A stretch of 8,111 nucleotides of DNA from JAZQNC01 sp045536155 (GCA_045536155.1 JAZSMZ010000112.1:1-8111), one strand, 5' to 3'; positions 1 through 5,873 are shown, counted from the stretch's first letter. Made by a program: numbers and translations. Notes: generated by a model from the sequence alone, not told the origin.

Positions 1-46
1 AGAAAGATACGAGAACATTTAGGTGTTTCTCGTATCTTTCTTTTTT
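1..46 (+). terminator. Rho-independent terminator of a gene left of the window
   Basis: Positions 1-15 and 27-41 are perfect reverse complements (15 bp, AGAAAGATACGAGAA paired with TTCTCGTATCTTTCT). They enclose an 11-nt loop and are followed by a run of six T (41-46). This is the standard intrinsic terminator layout for plus-strand transcription entering from outside the window. The stem is A+T-rich but long and without mismatches. The window starts exactly at the stem, so whether the upstream flank has an A-run that would make it bidirectional cannot be judged. Confidence 0.85.
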
Positions 47-111
47 GTACATTTGCAGATTCTTGCGCTATATAGTAAACTAAAGGCCCGAAAGAAAGTA
101 GGGTGCAACTA

Positions 112-321
112 ATGGAAAAGTATATTGAGAAAAACGGAATCACCTACGAACTCTGGGCGAGCAATATTATCCACCTATTGAATTTCAAGAGCAAAAGGAA
201 ATCGAATATGGGGATTGCTACACTTATGTTATCTTAAACGCTTTTCAATCCACGATACAATGAGTTGCTGATGTCGGGCGAGTTGAATACCTATCTCTAC
301 AAGCGAAGATTTAATCTTTAG
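112..321 (+). pseudogene. tnpV: Decayed TnpV-like transposon-encoded protein
   Basis: An ATG at 112 follows a weak AGGGTG ribosome binding site (100-105) and opens with residues MEKYIEKNGITYEL, then stops at 237. In the neighbouring frame, from about 156, the text continues as GEQYYPPIEFQEQKEIEYG and runs to a stop at 262-264. The original frame then resumes at about 253 with RYNELLMSGELNTYLY and stops at 319-321. Joined together, the pieces resemble TnpV of clostridial Tn4451-like elements, with a charged start, a YEL-G-x-YY-P segment and a later 'Y-x-x-LL-x-SGxLNxYL' segment. Intact TnpV is about 110-125 residues. Here at least two frame shifts and the missing C-terminal third mean it cannot be made as one protein. 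The family match is from memory of the pattern, not from a search. TnpV's function is not established. No recombinase gene is visible beside it. Confidence 0.55.
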
Positions 322-501
322 GCAAGTTCTTTTGCCTGTGTGCTTTTCCGGCGCCATTCGAACTGCAAACTATGGAACTCTACGTTGTCGGATACGGGGC
401 AGTATGCTTCACACACTGTCTATGCAAGTAAAGAAGTGAAAGCAGAGAATGGTGAGAACGCGGAGGCAGCGTTTGCATTTCTTGACGGCTTTGAATTATA
501 G
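322..501 (+). pseudogene. Unrecognised open fragment downstream of the tnpV remnant
   Basis: The same frame as the tnpV ATG stays open from just after the stop at 319-321 to a TAG at 499-501, about 59 codons. The last 40 or so codons read like real protein: SDTGQYASHTVYASKEVKAE followed by an acidic, alanine-rich end (GENAEAAFAFLDGFEL). The fragment has no start codon with a ribosome binding site and no promoter. I do not recognise a family. It could be the C-terminal end of another mobile-element gene fused to the tnpV remnant by deletion, or a chance open frame. The absence of stops and the protein-like composition favour a gene relic, but only weakly. Confidence 0.3.
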
Positions 502-714
502 CAAATCATCCGTTTTTGCCATCACAAGAAAGAAAAATTATTTGAAATACTCTATCAATAACAAATAATTTTATATTACCGATGAATTTACAGAATGTTA
601 GACAAACAGAAAAACTGATATAAGAACAACACCGTCTCACCACTTACGGTGGTTACGCGATAGAACACGAGGGGATAAGTGTGCGGATTTTTTTTACTTT
701 TTATCTCTTTACTC
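502..714. other. Gene-poor spacer with one bulged hairpin
   Basis: No credible reading frame lies here. The stretch is A+T-rich up to about 627. A hairpin then pairs AACACCGT (628-635) with ACGGTGGTT (646-654), leaving one bulged G and a 10-nt loop. A competing 5-bp stem ACCAC/GTGGT (639-643 with 649-653) uses the same right arm. No T-run follows directly, so it does not look like a terminator. It may be the edge of the same decayed element as 112-501. I see nothing else in this stretch. Confidence 0.4.
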
Positions 715-743
715 TTCACTTTTTACTAACTTTGTGCTATAAT
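715..743 (+). promoter_or_regulatory. Promoter of the M48 protease gene
   Basis: The -35 box TTCACT (715-720, 4 of 6 consensus bases) is separated by 17 bp from a perfect -10 box TATAAT (738-743), which carries an upstream TG (735-736), making it an extended -10. Transcription would start near 750, about 27 nt ahead of the ATG at 777. This placement also rules out a GTG at 681 as the start codon. Confidence 0.75.
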
Positions 744-776
744 ATACCCAACAACATAATTTCTACGGAGGACGCT

Positions 777-2006
777 ATGTTCAAATACATAATTCTTGCT
801 ATTTTGGCGTTTAATTTCATCTATGATGTCGTCACATCTCTGCTCTCGCGCTCCCGTAAGGATAAGCCATTGCCCGAAAACGTTCGCGACGTTTACGATG
901 AAGAGCAGTATAAAAAGTGGAGAGCCTATTCTGCGGATGTATCGAGAATCGGTATGTTCGAAGGCATTTTCAACTTTGTACTTCTCTTTGTGCTTTTTGC
1001 AACTAACGTGTTCTCGCTCGTATATTACGTAATGCCCGGAAGCGAGCTTGTAAAATCGCTGTTGCTTATGATCCTGTTCAGCTTGGTAATGACCGTTCTG
1101 TCAATTCCGTTTGACTATTACAGAGTGTTCAAAATTGAAGAAAAATACGGATTCAATAAATCAACAATAAAAACGTTTATCGGCGATATAATAAAAAATG
1201 TTATAATCGAGAATATTGTAAATTGCCTTTTGCTCGTTGTCGCATATTTTGTCTGCCGCAACATGGATTGGGTCGACTACGCGATATTCGTTGCCATCGG
1301 TTGCGCATTTGTCATTCTTATCAACCTCATTGTTCCGCTGGTGCAGAGAATATTCAATAAATTCACTCTCCTCGAAGAGGGTGAGCTTCGCGATAAGCTT
1401 ACTGAAATGTTTGCATCCGAGGGGTACAAGCTTGAAAATATCTATGTTATGGATGCATCCCGCCGTACTACCAAGGTCAACGCCTATTGCTCGGGTATCG
1501 GCAAGATGAAGCGCATCGTTTTGTACGATAACCTCGTCAATAACTATACTCCCGGCGAGATCGCGGCTGTATTTGCACACGAGCTTGCTCACTTCAAGCA
1601 CCGCGATACGGCGGCGCTCACGCTCATGTCGATGTTCAACGTCACAGTTATGATTTCAATGATTTCCGCATTCGCCATCATACCCAAAATCTCTGCCGAT
1701 TTCGGCTTTGAAAGCGCAAATATGGCCTTCGCACTTATCGCCATCATGACGGCTGTAATGACACCTATTATGAGAGTTATCGGACTTTTCGTAAATGCGA
1801 TCAGCCGCTCTTTTGAGCGCCGCGCAGACTCCTTTGCGGTTAAGAAGGGTTATGGCGCGGCTATGATCACAGCACTTAAAAAGCTGTCGAAGGATAACCT
1901 CTCCGACTTAAATCCCCATCCCTTTATCGTCACCACCGAATACAGCCATCCAACCCTCAGCCAGCGCATCGACCTTGTAGAAAAAAAGATTGCCGATAAT
2001 AAATAA
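777..2006 (+). CDS. M48-family membrane zinc metalloprotease (Ste24/CAAX protease-like)
   Basis: Encodes 409 residues. The ATG at 777 follows GGAGG (767-771) with 5-nt spacing. An in-frame GTG at 681 lies upstream of the promoter and is rejected. The layout matches Ste24/CaaX prenyl protease 1: an N-terminal multi-helix membrane half (hydrophobic stretches near residues 2-20, 60-86, 91-113, 140-161 and 167-189) with the FNKST-type motif at 126-130, then the peptidase domain. The zinc site is HELAH at 268-272 (H268, E269, H272), with the third ligand probably E347 in FERRAD. NAYCSGIGKMKRIVLYDNL and a late YSHPT motif are also typical. Two more hydrophobic stretches follow HELAH. The family cleaves membrane-associated or prenylated substrates in eukaryotes. 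In bacteria it is usually linked to membrane protein quality control, which is inferred here. The gene has its own promoter and no clear terminator behind it. Confidence 0.9.
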   Translation: MFKYIILAILAFNFIYDVVTSLLSRSRKDKPLPENVRDVYDEEQYKKWRAYSADVSRIGMFEGIFNFVLLFVLFATNVFSLVYYVMPGSELVKSLLLMILFSLVMTVLSIPFDYYRVFKIEEKYGFNKSTIKTFIGDIIKNVIIENIVNCLLLVVAYFVCRNMDWVDYAIFVAIGCAFVILINLIVPLVQRIFNKFTLLEEGELRDKLTEMFASEGYKLENIYVMDASRRTTKVNAYCSGIGKMKRIVLYDNLVNNYTPGEIAAVFAHELAHFKHRDTAALTLMSMFNVTVMISMISAFAIIPKISADFGFESANMAFALIAIMTAVMTPIMRVIGLFVNAISRSFERRADSFAVKKGYGAAMITALKKLSKDNLSDLNPHPFIVTTEYSHPTLSQRIDLVEKKIADNK

Positions 2007-2043
2007 TTATTTGTCTGCATATCCATTATTTACTGTTTGTTTA

Positions 2044-2072
2044 TTGACTTTGAATTCGGGAAATTATATAAT
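2044..2072 (+). promoter_or_regulatory. Promoter of the SPFH gene
   Basis: TTGACT (2044-2049), a 17-bp spacer and TATAAT (2067-2072) form a near-perfect housekeeping promoter. A second TATAAT overlaps it at 2072-2077. Transcription should start near 2080. The downstream ATG at 2121 follows AAAGGCGG (2105-2112), one base off a consensus ribosome binding site, with 8-nt spacing. The SPFH gene can therefore be expressed independently of the protease. Confidence 0.8.
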
Positions 2073-2120
2073 ATAATCAGACATAATCCATGTCAATTTT
2101 ACAGAAAGGCGGTACTTTAA

Positions 2121-3068
2121 ATGCCGTATTTAACACCCTTCATTATTGTCATATTAGCTGTTATGATTGTGGCTTGTTTGAAAATCGTGCCGCAGGCAAC
2201 AGAGCACGTAATCGAACGTCTCGGAAAGTATCAGAAAACCTGGAGCGCGGGTCTTCATTTTCTGATTCCCATTATCGACAGAGTTGCAAAGAAGGTAACC
2301 CTTAAGGAGCAGGTACTTGATTCTCCTCCTCAGCCGGTTATCACAAAAGATAACGTAACCATGCGTATTGATACCGTTGTTTACTTCAAAGTATTCGACG
2401 CAAAGCTTTTCACATACGGTGCAGTTAATCCTATCAGTGCACTCGAAAACCTCGCCGCAACCACACTCCGTAACATCGTTGGTGAGCTCGAGCTCGACGA
2501 TACTCTTACCTCTCGCGATACCATAAACGGAAAGATGACCGATATCCTTGATAACGCAACCGACCAGTGGGGCATCAAGGTAAATCGAGTTGAGCTTAAG
2601 AACATCATTCCTCCCGCAGAGATCGAGAATGCGATGGAAAAGCAGATGAAGGCAGAGCGTGACCGCCGTGAAACACTTCTCGAAGCAGAAGGACACAGAG
2701 CAGCTGTTATCACACGCGCTGAAGGTGATAAGCAGGCCATGATCCTCGCCGCAGAGGGTGAGCGCGATGCGCGAATTGCAAGAGCTGAAGGTGAAGCTAA
2801 GGCGATCTATCTTGCGAAGAAGGCAGAGGCAGACGGTCTTGCGGCTCTTCGTGATGCCGGCGCCGATCAGGCAGTGCTTGAACTTAAAAAGTATGAAGCA
2901 CTCGTTGCAATGTCCAACGGCACAGCATCCAAGATCATCATTCCTACCGATGCTGTCGAAATGACAAAGGCAAACGTCATATTCTCCGAAACCTCAGGTC
3001 TTGGCGATGTAACAAATCCCGCAGAGAAGGCCGCAATGCCTGCTAAAAGTGATCCCTGCTGCGATTAA
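2121..3068 (+). CDS. SPFH/Band 7 domain membrane protein (stomatin/QmcA-like)
   Basis: Encodes 315 residues. A single N-terminal hydrophobic segment (about 4-23) anchors it in the membrane. The Band 7 domain spans about 24-180, with the family landmarks VIERLGKYQKTWSAGLHFLIP (30-50), a KEQVLDSPPQPVITKDNV stretch (62-79) and VELKNIIPPAEI (157-168). An E/A/R-rich helix from 165 to about 250 contains AEG at 189, 200, 211 and 222, an exact 11-residue repeat expected for the long coiled coil that drives ring or cage assembly. The tail ends in Cys-Cys-Asp. Related proteins organise membrane microdomains and modulate membrane proteases such as FtsH. Whether this one partners the M48 protease upstream is inference from proximity only. 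Stomatin-type genes often sit beside an NfeD gene; none is visible here. The general stomatin/QmcA class is secure but the exact subfamily is not. Confidence 0.92.
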   Translation: MPYLTPFIIVILAVMIVACLKIVPQATEHVIERLGKYQKTWSAGLHFLIPIIDRVAKKVTLKEQVLDSPPQPVITKDNVTMRIDTVVYFKVFDAKLFTYGAVNPISALENLAATTLRNIVGELELDDTLTSRDTINGKMTDILDNATDQWGIKVNRVELKNIIPPAEIENAMEKQMKAERDRRETLLEAEGHRAAVITRAEGDKQAMILAAEGERDARIARAEGEAKAIYLAKKAEADGLAALRDAGADQAVLELKKYEALVAMSNGTASKIIIPTDAVEMTKANVIFSETSGLGDVTNPAEKAAMPAKSDPCCD

Positions 3069-3077
3069 TTGAAAAAT

Positions 3078-3104
3078 AAAAGAGGCTGATTTTCAGCCTC
3101 TTTT
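3078..3104. terminator. Bidirectional terminator between SPFH and CDF genes
   Basis: AGAGGCTGA (3081-3089) pairs perfectly with TCAGCCTCT (3093-3101) over a TTT loop. Three further A-T pairs (3078-3080 with 3102-3104) extend the stem to 12 bp. T-runs follow on the plus strand (3101-3106 and on), and A-rich sequence at 3072-3080 supplies the U-tract for the minus strand. It lies between the SPFH stop (3068) and the CDF stop (3110-3112), so it can serve both convergent genes. Confidence 0.92.
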
Positions 3105-3109
3105 TTATT

Positions 3110-4003
3110 TTAATGATGGTGATGATGGTGGTGTCCGCACTCGTGACTCTGCTCAACGCGGCATTGCTTTGCGTCGCACTCTTCGCCACTGAGCTCAAGT
3201 TCGATGGTCGAGTGAACTATTCCGTGCTCCGATAATTCCTCGCGGATCGCCTTTTTGATTCTTTCGGGCTCGATGTCGCTTACAACGTGCATCGTAGCGT
3301 AGTTGTTTTGCCCGTCAATGCTCCAGATGTGAAGATGGTGTACATCAATGATTCCGACAATGTCTGACAGATGTTCAACTATCTCTGATGTATCAATCCC
3401 GTCGGGCGTTTTTAGAAGGAATATATCGGCAACAACTTTCAGATTTTTTAAAACATTGACAATAATAAAAATCGCTGTTCCGATCGACATTATAGGATCA
3501 ATAACCGTGATGTCGGTGAGACGCATAATGATAGAGCCTATAAGAACAACAACCCATCCCAAAACATCTTCAAGCATATGAAGGCTTACAGCTTTTTGAT
3601 TCGGTGAATGACCGTCGCGGGTACAGATAGCCGCAGTAATGTTCACACATAAACCCACAAGCGCAAAAATCAGCATTCCATTGTAGTTGATTTTACCAGG
3701 ATTGATGATTTTATCCACTGCATTAAAAATTACCATAACCGAGCCGGACAGCAGAACAAGTGATGTTATAGAGCTGCCGAGAAGGGAATAACGTGCATAC
3801 CCGTATGTGTGAGTATTGTCGGGCTGCTTTTTGCTTTTCTTTTCGAGCAGATATGCTGCCGCAATGCTCGCGGCATCGCCCATATCGTGGATAGCATCCG
3901 ATGCGATTGCAACACTGCCCGTATAAATGCCGCCGACAAACTCAAAAATTGAAAATGCAAGATTAAGTATCAAAGCAATTAAAATGTTTTTTTCCGATTT
4001 CAT
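3110..4003 (-). CDS. CDF-family metal cation efflux transporter with a poly-His tail
   Basis: Encodes 297 residues. The ATG follows GGGAG (4009-4013) with 5-nt spacing. CDF proteins export Zn2+ and related divalent metals in exchange for protons as dimers. The transmembrane metal site has the HD-HD pattern of zinc-type CzcD/ZnT members: H39 and D43 in SDAIHDMGD (helix 2), and H142 and D146 in LHMLEDVLG (helix 5). About six hydrophobic helices span residues 7-190. A cytoplasmic domain (about 195-270) carries VHHLHIWSIDG (221-231), typical of the dimerising CDF C-terminal fold. The tail (276-297) is metal-ligand rich: C276, C281, H287, C289 and H291-H297, seven consecutive histidines at the very end. 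Divergent from a TetR regulator, with a shared spacer containing a candidate operator. Zn2+ as the main substrate is inferred from the HD-HD site; Cd2+ or Co2+ are also possible. Confidence 0.93.
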   Translation of the reverse strand: MKSEKNILIALILNLAFSIFEFVGGIYTGSVAIASDAIHDMGDAASIAAAYLLEKKSKKQPDNTHTYGYARYSLLGSSITSLVLLSGSVMVIFNAVDKIINPGKINYNGMLIFALVGLCVNITAAICTRDGHSPNQKAVSLHMLEDVLGWVVVLIGSIIMRLTDITVIDPIMSIGTAIFIIVNVLKNLKVVADIFLLKTPDGIDTSEIVEHLSDIVGIIDVHHLHIWSIDGQNNYATMHVVSDIEPERIKKAIREELSEHGIVHSTIELELSGEECDAKQCRVEQSHECGHHHHHHH

Positions 4004-4041
4004 ATTTTCTCCCGTTGACTAAACCGAAAATTTGATATATA

Positions 4042-4047
4042 ATTATA
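4042..4047 (-). promoter_or_regulatory. Probable -10 box of the CDF gene promoter
   Basis: Read on the minus strand, 4047-4042 is TATAAT, about 40 nt ahead of the CDF start codon. The expected -35 position (about 4065-4070) carries no good TTGACA match. The promoter may therefore be weak or activator-dependent, and its spacer and -35 region are overlapped by the inverted repeat at 4050-4070. Confidence 0.45.
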
Positions 4048-4049
4048 TG

Positions 4050-4070
4050 TATCGAACATCCTGTTCGGTA
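4050..4070. promoter_or_regulatory. Candidate TetR-type operator in the divergent CDF/regulator spacer
   Basis: CGAACA (4053-4058) and TGTTCG (4062-4067) are perfect inverted repeats around TCC. The symmetry continues at 4050-4051 and 4069-4070 after one mismatch. The site sits over the spacer and -35 region of the CDF promoter and directly abuts the -35-like TTGTAC of the regulator gene. Its right half, TGTTCGGTA (4062-4070), recurs inverted as TACCGAACA at 4124-4132, close to the regulator's start. Length and position fit a TetR-family operator controlling both genes, but binding is inferred. Confidence 0.55.
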
Positions 4071-4099
4071 TTGTACTGATTACATGCAATAAATACAAT
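4071..4099 (+). promoter_or_regulatory. Possible promoter of the TetR-family gene
   Basis: TTGTAC (4071-4076), a 17-bp spacer and TACAAT (4094-4099) give a plausible promoter with a weak -35 and a good -10. Transcription would start near 4106 and the ATG is at 4160. The inverted half-site at 4124-4132 would then lie just downstream of the start point, a position suited to autorepression. Confidence 0.4.
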
Positions 4100-4159
4100 A
4101 TTCATTTTTGAACAATTGTATGTTACCGAACAAATCATTAAAAGTGTACGGAGATAAAG

Positions 4160-4711
4160 ATGGACAGAAGGCAGAGAAAAACACGCGAGGCAATTTTTTT
4201 GGCATTTACGGAGCTTTTGTCTAAAAAGAATTATATGCAGATAACAGTCGGGGAGATAATTGAAAAAGCCGACGTCGGCAGAGCAACATTCTATTCGCAT
4301 TTTGAAACAAAGGACTATCTTTTAAAAGAGCTGTGCGAAGAACTGTTTTGCCATCTATTTGATTCAATAGACAGCACACGGCCGTCGCACCATCATATTT
4401 TCTGCTGCGATGCTTCAGATTCCGTATATTTGCATCTGTTCAGACATTTAAAAAACAATGACAATAATATTCTGCGTCTGCTTTCCGGCGAAAGCAACGA
4501 GATATTTTTGAAATATTTCAGGGCAAGTCTCAAAGAGATGATAATCAAAGAACAACACATATTCGATGGCAGAAGAAGTGAAAAGCTTCCCGACAGCTTT
4601 TGGATCGATCATATCATTTCAACATTTGTTGAAACGGTACGCTGGTGGGTTGACAACGGTGTTGAACAGTCGCCCGAAACTATAACCGAGTATTTTTATC
4701 TGGCAGTATAA
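4160..4711 (+). CDS. TetR/AcrR-family transcriptional regulator
   Basis: Encodes 183 residues. The ATG follows GGAG (4150-4153) with 6-nt spacing. The N-terminal helix-turn-helix is clear: RRQRKTREAIFLAFTELLSK (3-22), ITVGEIIEKADVGRATFYSHF (28-48), then KDYLLKEL (51-58). The C-terminal half (about 60-183), including LHLFRHLKNN, LLSGESNEIFLKYF and WWVDNG, resembles the Firmicutes-type TetR C-terminal domain (as in DhaS-like regulators). Such proteins are usually repressors released by a ligand. The linker contains HHH (77-79) and two Cys (82-83), and C59, C64 and H65 lie nearby. These could bind metal, but histidines in this linker are common in the class, so metal sensing is speculative. Divergent arrangement with the CDF exporter and the inverted repeats between them suggest it controls that gene and itself. 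Confidence 0.88.
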   Translation: MDRRQRKTREAIFLAFTELLSKKNYMQITVGEIIEKADVGRATFYSHFETKDYLLKELCEELFCHLFDSIDSTRPSHHHIFCCDASDSVYLHLFRHLKNNDNNILRLLSGESNEIFLKYFRASLKEMIIKEQHIFDGRRSEKLPDSFWIDHIISTFVETVRWWVDNGVEQSPETITEYFYLAV

Positions 4712-4746
4712 AAAATCCCCCTTACCAACGTAAAGGGGGATTTTTT
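4710..4746. terminator. Bidirectional terminator touching both flanking stop codons
   Basis: AAAAATCCCCCTT (4711-4723) pairs with AAGGGGGATTTTT (4733-4745) around a 9-nt loop, and A4710-T4746 adds one more pair. The run of five C-G pairs makes the core strong. A-tract and T-tract flank both sides, so it works in either direction. The last base of the regulator's TAA (4709-4711) is inside the stem, and the minus-strand gene's TGA begins at 4748-4746. Confidence 0.93.
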
Positions 4747-5282
4747 CACTCAAGCAGACTGTCTATAATCGATACGATCTTGTTTGCATAGGATCTGTAT
4801 TTATCTTCGCTGTTTTCACACTCTGGGATATGTATGAAAAGCGTTTTTCGGGGATTGTATTTCAAAAGATGAAAATACATATTGTTGCACACAAATTTGC
4901 CTGCATCGTCCGATATATCGGCATATTCTGTGAGCCGGGACAGATCAAGGCCATTGAATAAAACATCAGGCTGTGTTGAATCAATAATTGAGTCTTTTTT
5001 TAATTCACCGCTGTTGTCGGGCAGAGAACAGCTCGATATATTTTTGGCTCGGCGCTCAACGGTCAACACGTTTCTCATACGTGCTTCACCAAGTGCAATA
5101 ATAAAATCATAGTTGTCAAGATTGTTTTTTAAAAGTGATTCAAAGCATTTATCGTATATGACATCAACAATAACTTTGTCTATGTGATATTTTTGCGATT
5201 CAATATACCCGACCACCTCTTGCGAGTAGTTGTTTTCTTTATTGTTGAAGGGCGTAAAAGCCGATATCAGAATCTTTTTCAT
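4746..5282 (-). CDS. pcp: Pyroglutamyl-peptidase I (C15 family), short form
   Basis: Encodes 178 residues, shorter than the usual 200-215. The family removes N-terminal pyroglutamate (5-oxoproline) from peptides in the cytosol. The catalytic triad of family C15 is all present: E76 in LTVERRAKN, C132 in GKFVCNNMYFHLL and H151 in LFIHIPE. IALGEARMR (61-70) and SSCSLPDNSGE (83-93) match the conserved substrate-loop regions. The N-terminal FTPFNN replaces the familiar F-x-PFGG, and the segment between PDNSG and the catalytic Cys is compact, so specificity may differ. It is second in a two-gene minus-strand unit, starting 7 nt after the zinc-ribbon gene's stop. No good ribosome binding site is visible, which suggests translational coupling. 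An out-of-frame ATG overlaps the upstream TGA (TGATG) at 5288-5292. The class is confident; activity on pGlu substrates is inferred. Confidence 0.85.
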   Translation of the reverse strand: MKKILISAFTPFNNKENNYSQEVVGYIESQKYHIDKVIVDVIYDKCFESLLKNNLDNYDFIIALGEARMRNVLTVERRAKNISSCSLPDNSGELKKDSIIDSTQPDVLFNGLDLSRLTEYADISDDAGKFVCNNMYFHLLKYNPRKTLFIHIPECENSEDKYRSYANKIVSIIDSLLE

Positions 5283-5289
5283 AAATGCA

Positions 5290-5811
5290 TCAAGCCGACA
5301 TCAGATTAAAAAATACTGTATAAACGTAAATAACGCAAATTATACCGCCGATAAACGAAATGTACGCTAAAACTTTTTGCATTGTAATTGCAAAAGACGA
5401 CGGAGTGGTATCCCAATTATAAAATATACGGTATCTCATTGTAGAAAGATTCCACATGAGCTTTGGGAATAACAGCAGTGCACCGGCAAAGGAAAAAATT
5501 ACAATTAAATAAAAGGCCGAAAGGGGAATGTTAACACTGTCTTTTACATGTTCACTGAAGAAACCGCAAAGTATAAGAAGAACTATAGCCGCAATACCAC
5601 CGATGATGCTGAGAATGCCCATGATCTTTTCATGAATCGGAACATAAAAATCCTGCGCACGCTCTGCCATATCGTCGAGCTTTAAGTCAATGGATGCATT
5701 TATGCGCTTCTGCTCAGCCTTTGATAAGGGACGTCCGAGCGCACTGTCGCAGTCGATGCAGGTTGTTCTGTCGTCGCCTTGTACAGCTCCGCAATTATTG
5801 CATTTTTTCAT
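5290..5811 (-). CDS. Zinc-ribbon membrane protein of unknown function
   Basis: Encodes 173 residues from the ATG at 5811, which follows a consensus AAGGAGG (5818-5824) with 6-nt spacing. A longer in-frame start at 5880 lies upstream of the promoter and is rejected. The N terminus is a small zinc ribbon: C4-x2-C7 and C18-x2-C21, four cysteines for one Zn2+. A charged, probably helical linker (about 28-60) follows, then three hydrophobic segments (about 63-85, 96-118 and 146-169). The ribbon presumably faces the cytoplasm. I do not recognise a named family. Similar 'zinc ribbon plus membrane helices' proteins are common and uncharacterised in Firmicutes. It leads a two-gene unit with pcp, but nothing in the sequence says the two work together. 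Confidence 0.82.
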   Translation of the reverse strand: MKKCNNCGAVQGDDRTTCIDCDSALGRPLSKAEQKRINASIDLKLDDMAERAQDFYVPIHEKIMGILSIIGGIAAIVLLILCGFFSEHVKDSVNIPLSAFYLIVIFSFAGALLLFPKLMWNLSTMRYRIFYNWDTTPSSFAITMQKVLAYISFIGGIICVIYVYTVFFNLMSA

Positions 5812-5844
5812 CGTTATCCTCCTTATGTTTTGTTCTATACATAC

Positions 5845-5873
5845 ATTATACCAAAAAATATTACTATAGTCAA
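5845..5873 (-). promoter_or_regulatory. Promoter of the zinc-ribbon/pcp operon
   Basis: On the minus strand, TTGACT (5873-5868), a 17-bp spacer and TATAAT (5850-5845) form a near-perfect promoter, with TGG directly before the -10 making it extended. Transcription starts near 5838, about 27 nt before the ATG at 5811. Confidence 0.82.

Noticed and set aside
628..654. Hairpin before the protease promoter as a terminator
   Set aside because: The stem has a bulge and is followed by ACGCGATAGA with no T-tract; the T-rich run starts only at about 688.
681..776. Upstream in-frame GTG start giving the protease a 32-residue N-terminal extension
   Set aside because: The extension spans the -35 and -10 boxes at 715-743, and the ATG at 777 has its own GGAGG site with good spacing.
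2001..2012. Perfect palindrome AAATAATTATTT over the protease stop codon
   Set aside because: It is made only of A and T, would be a very weak hairpin, and has no T-run. It is not credible as a terminator or operator.
2154..2740. Two minus-strand open frames inside the SPFH gene
   Set aside because: They are antisense to a clear Band 7 protein and have no homology pattern or ribosome binding site.
3113..3133. Histidine codon run as a cloning tag or tandem repeat artefact
   Set aside because: The codons alternate CAC and CAT, and the His-rich context (Cys and His upstream) continues into the native tail, so it looks natural.
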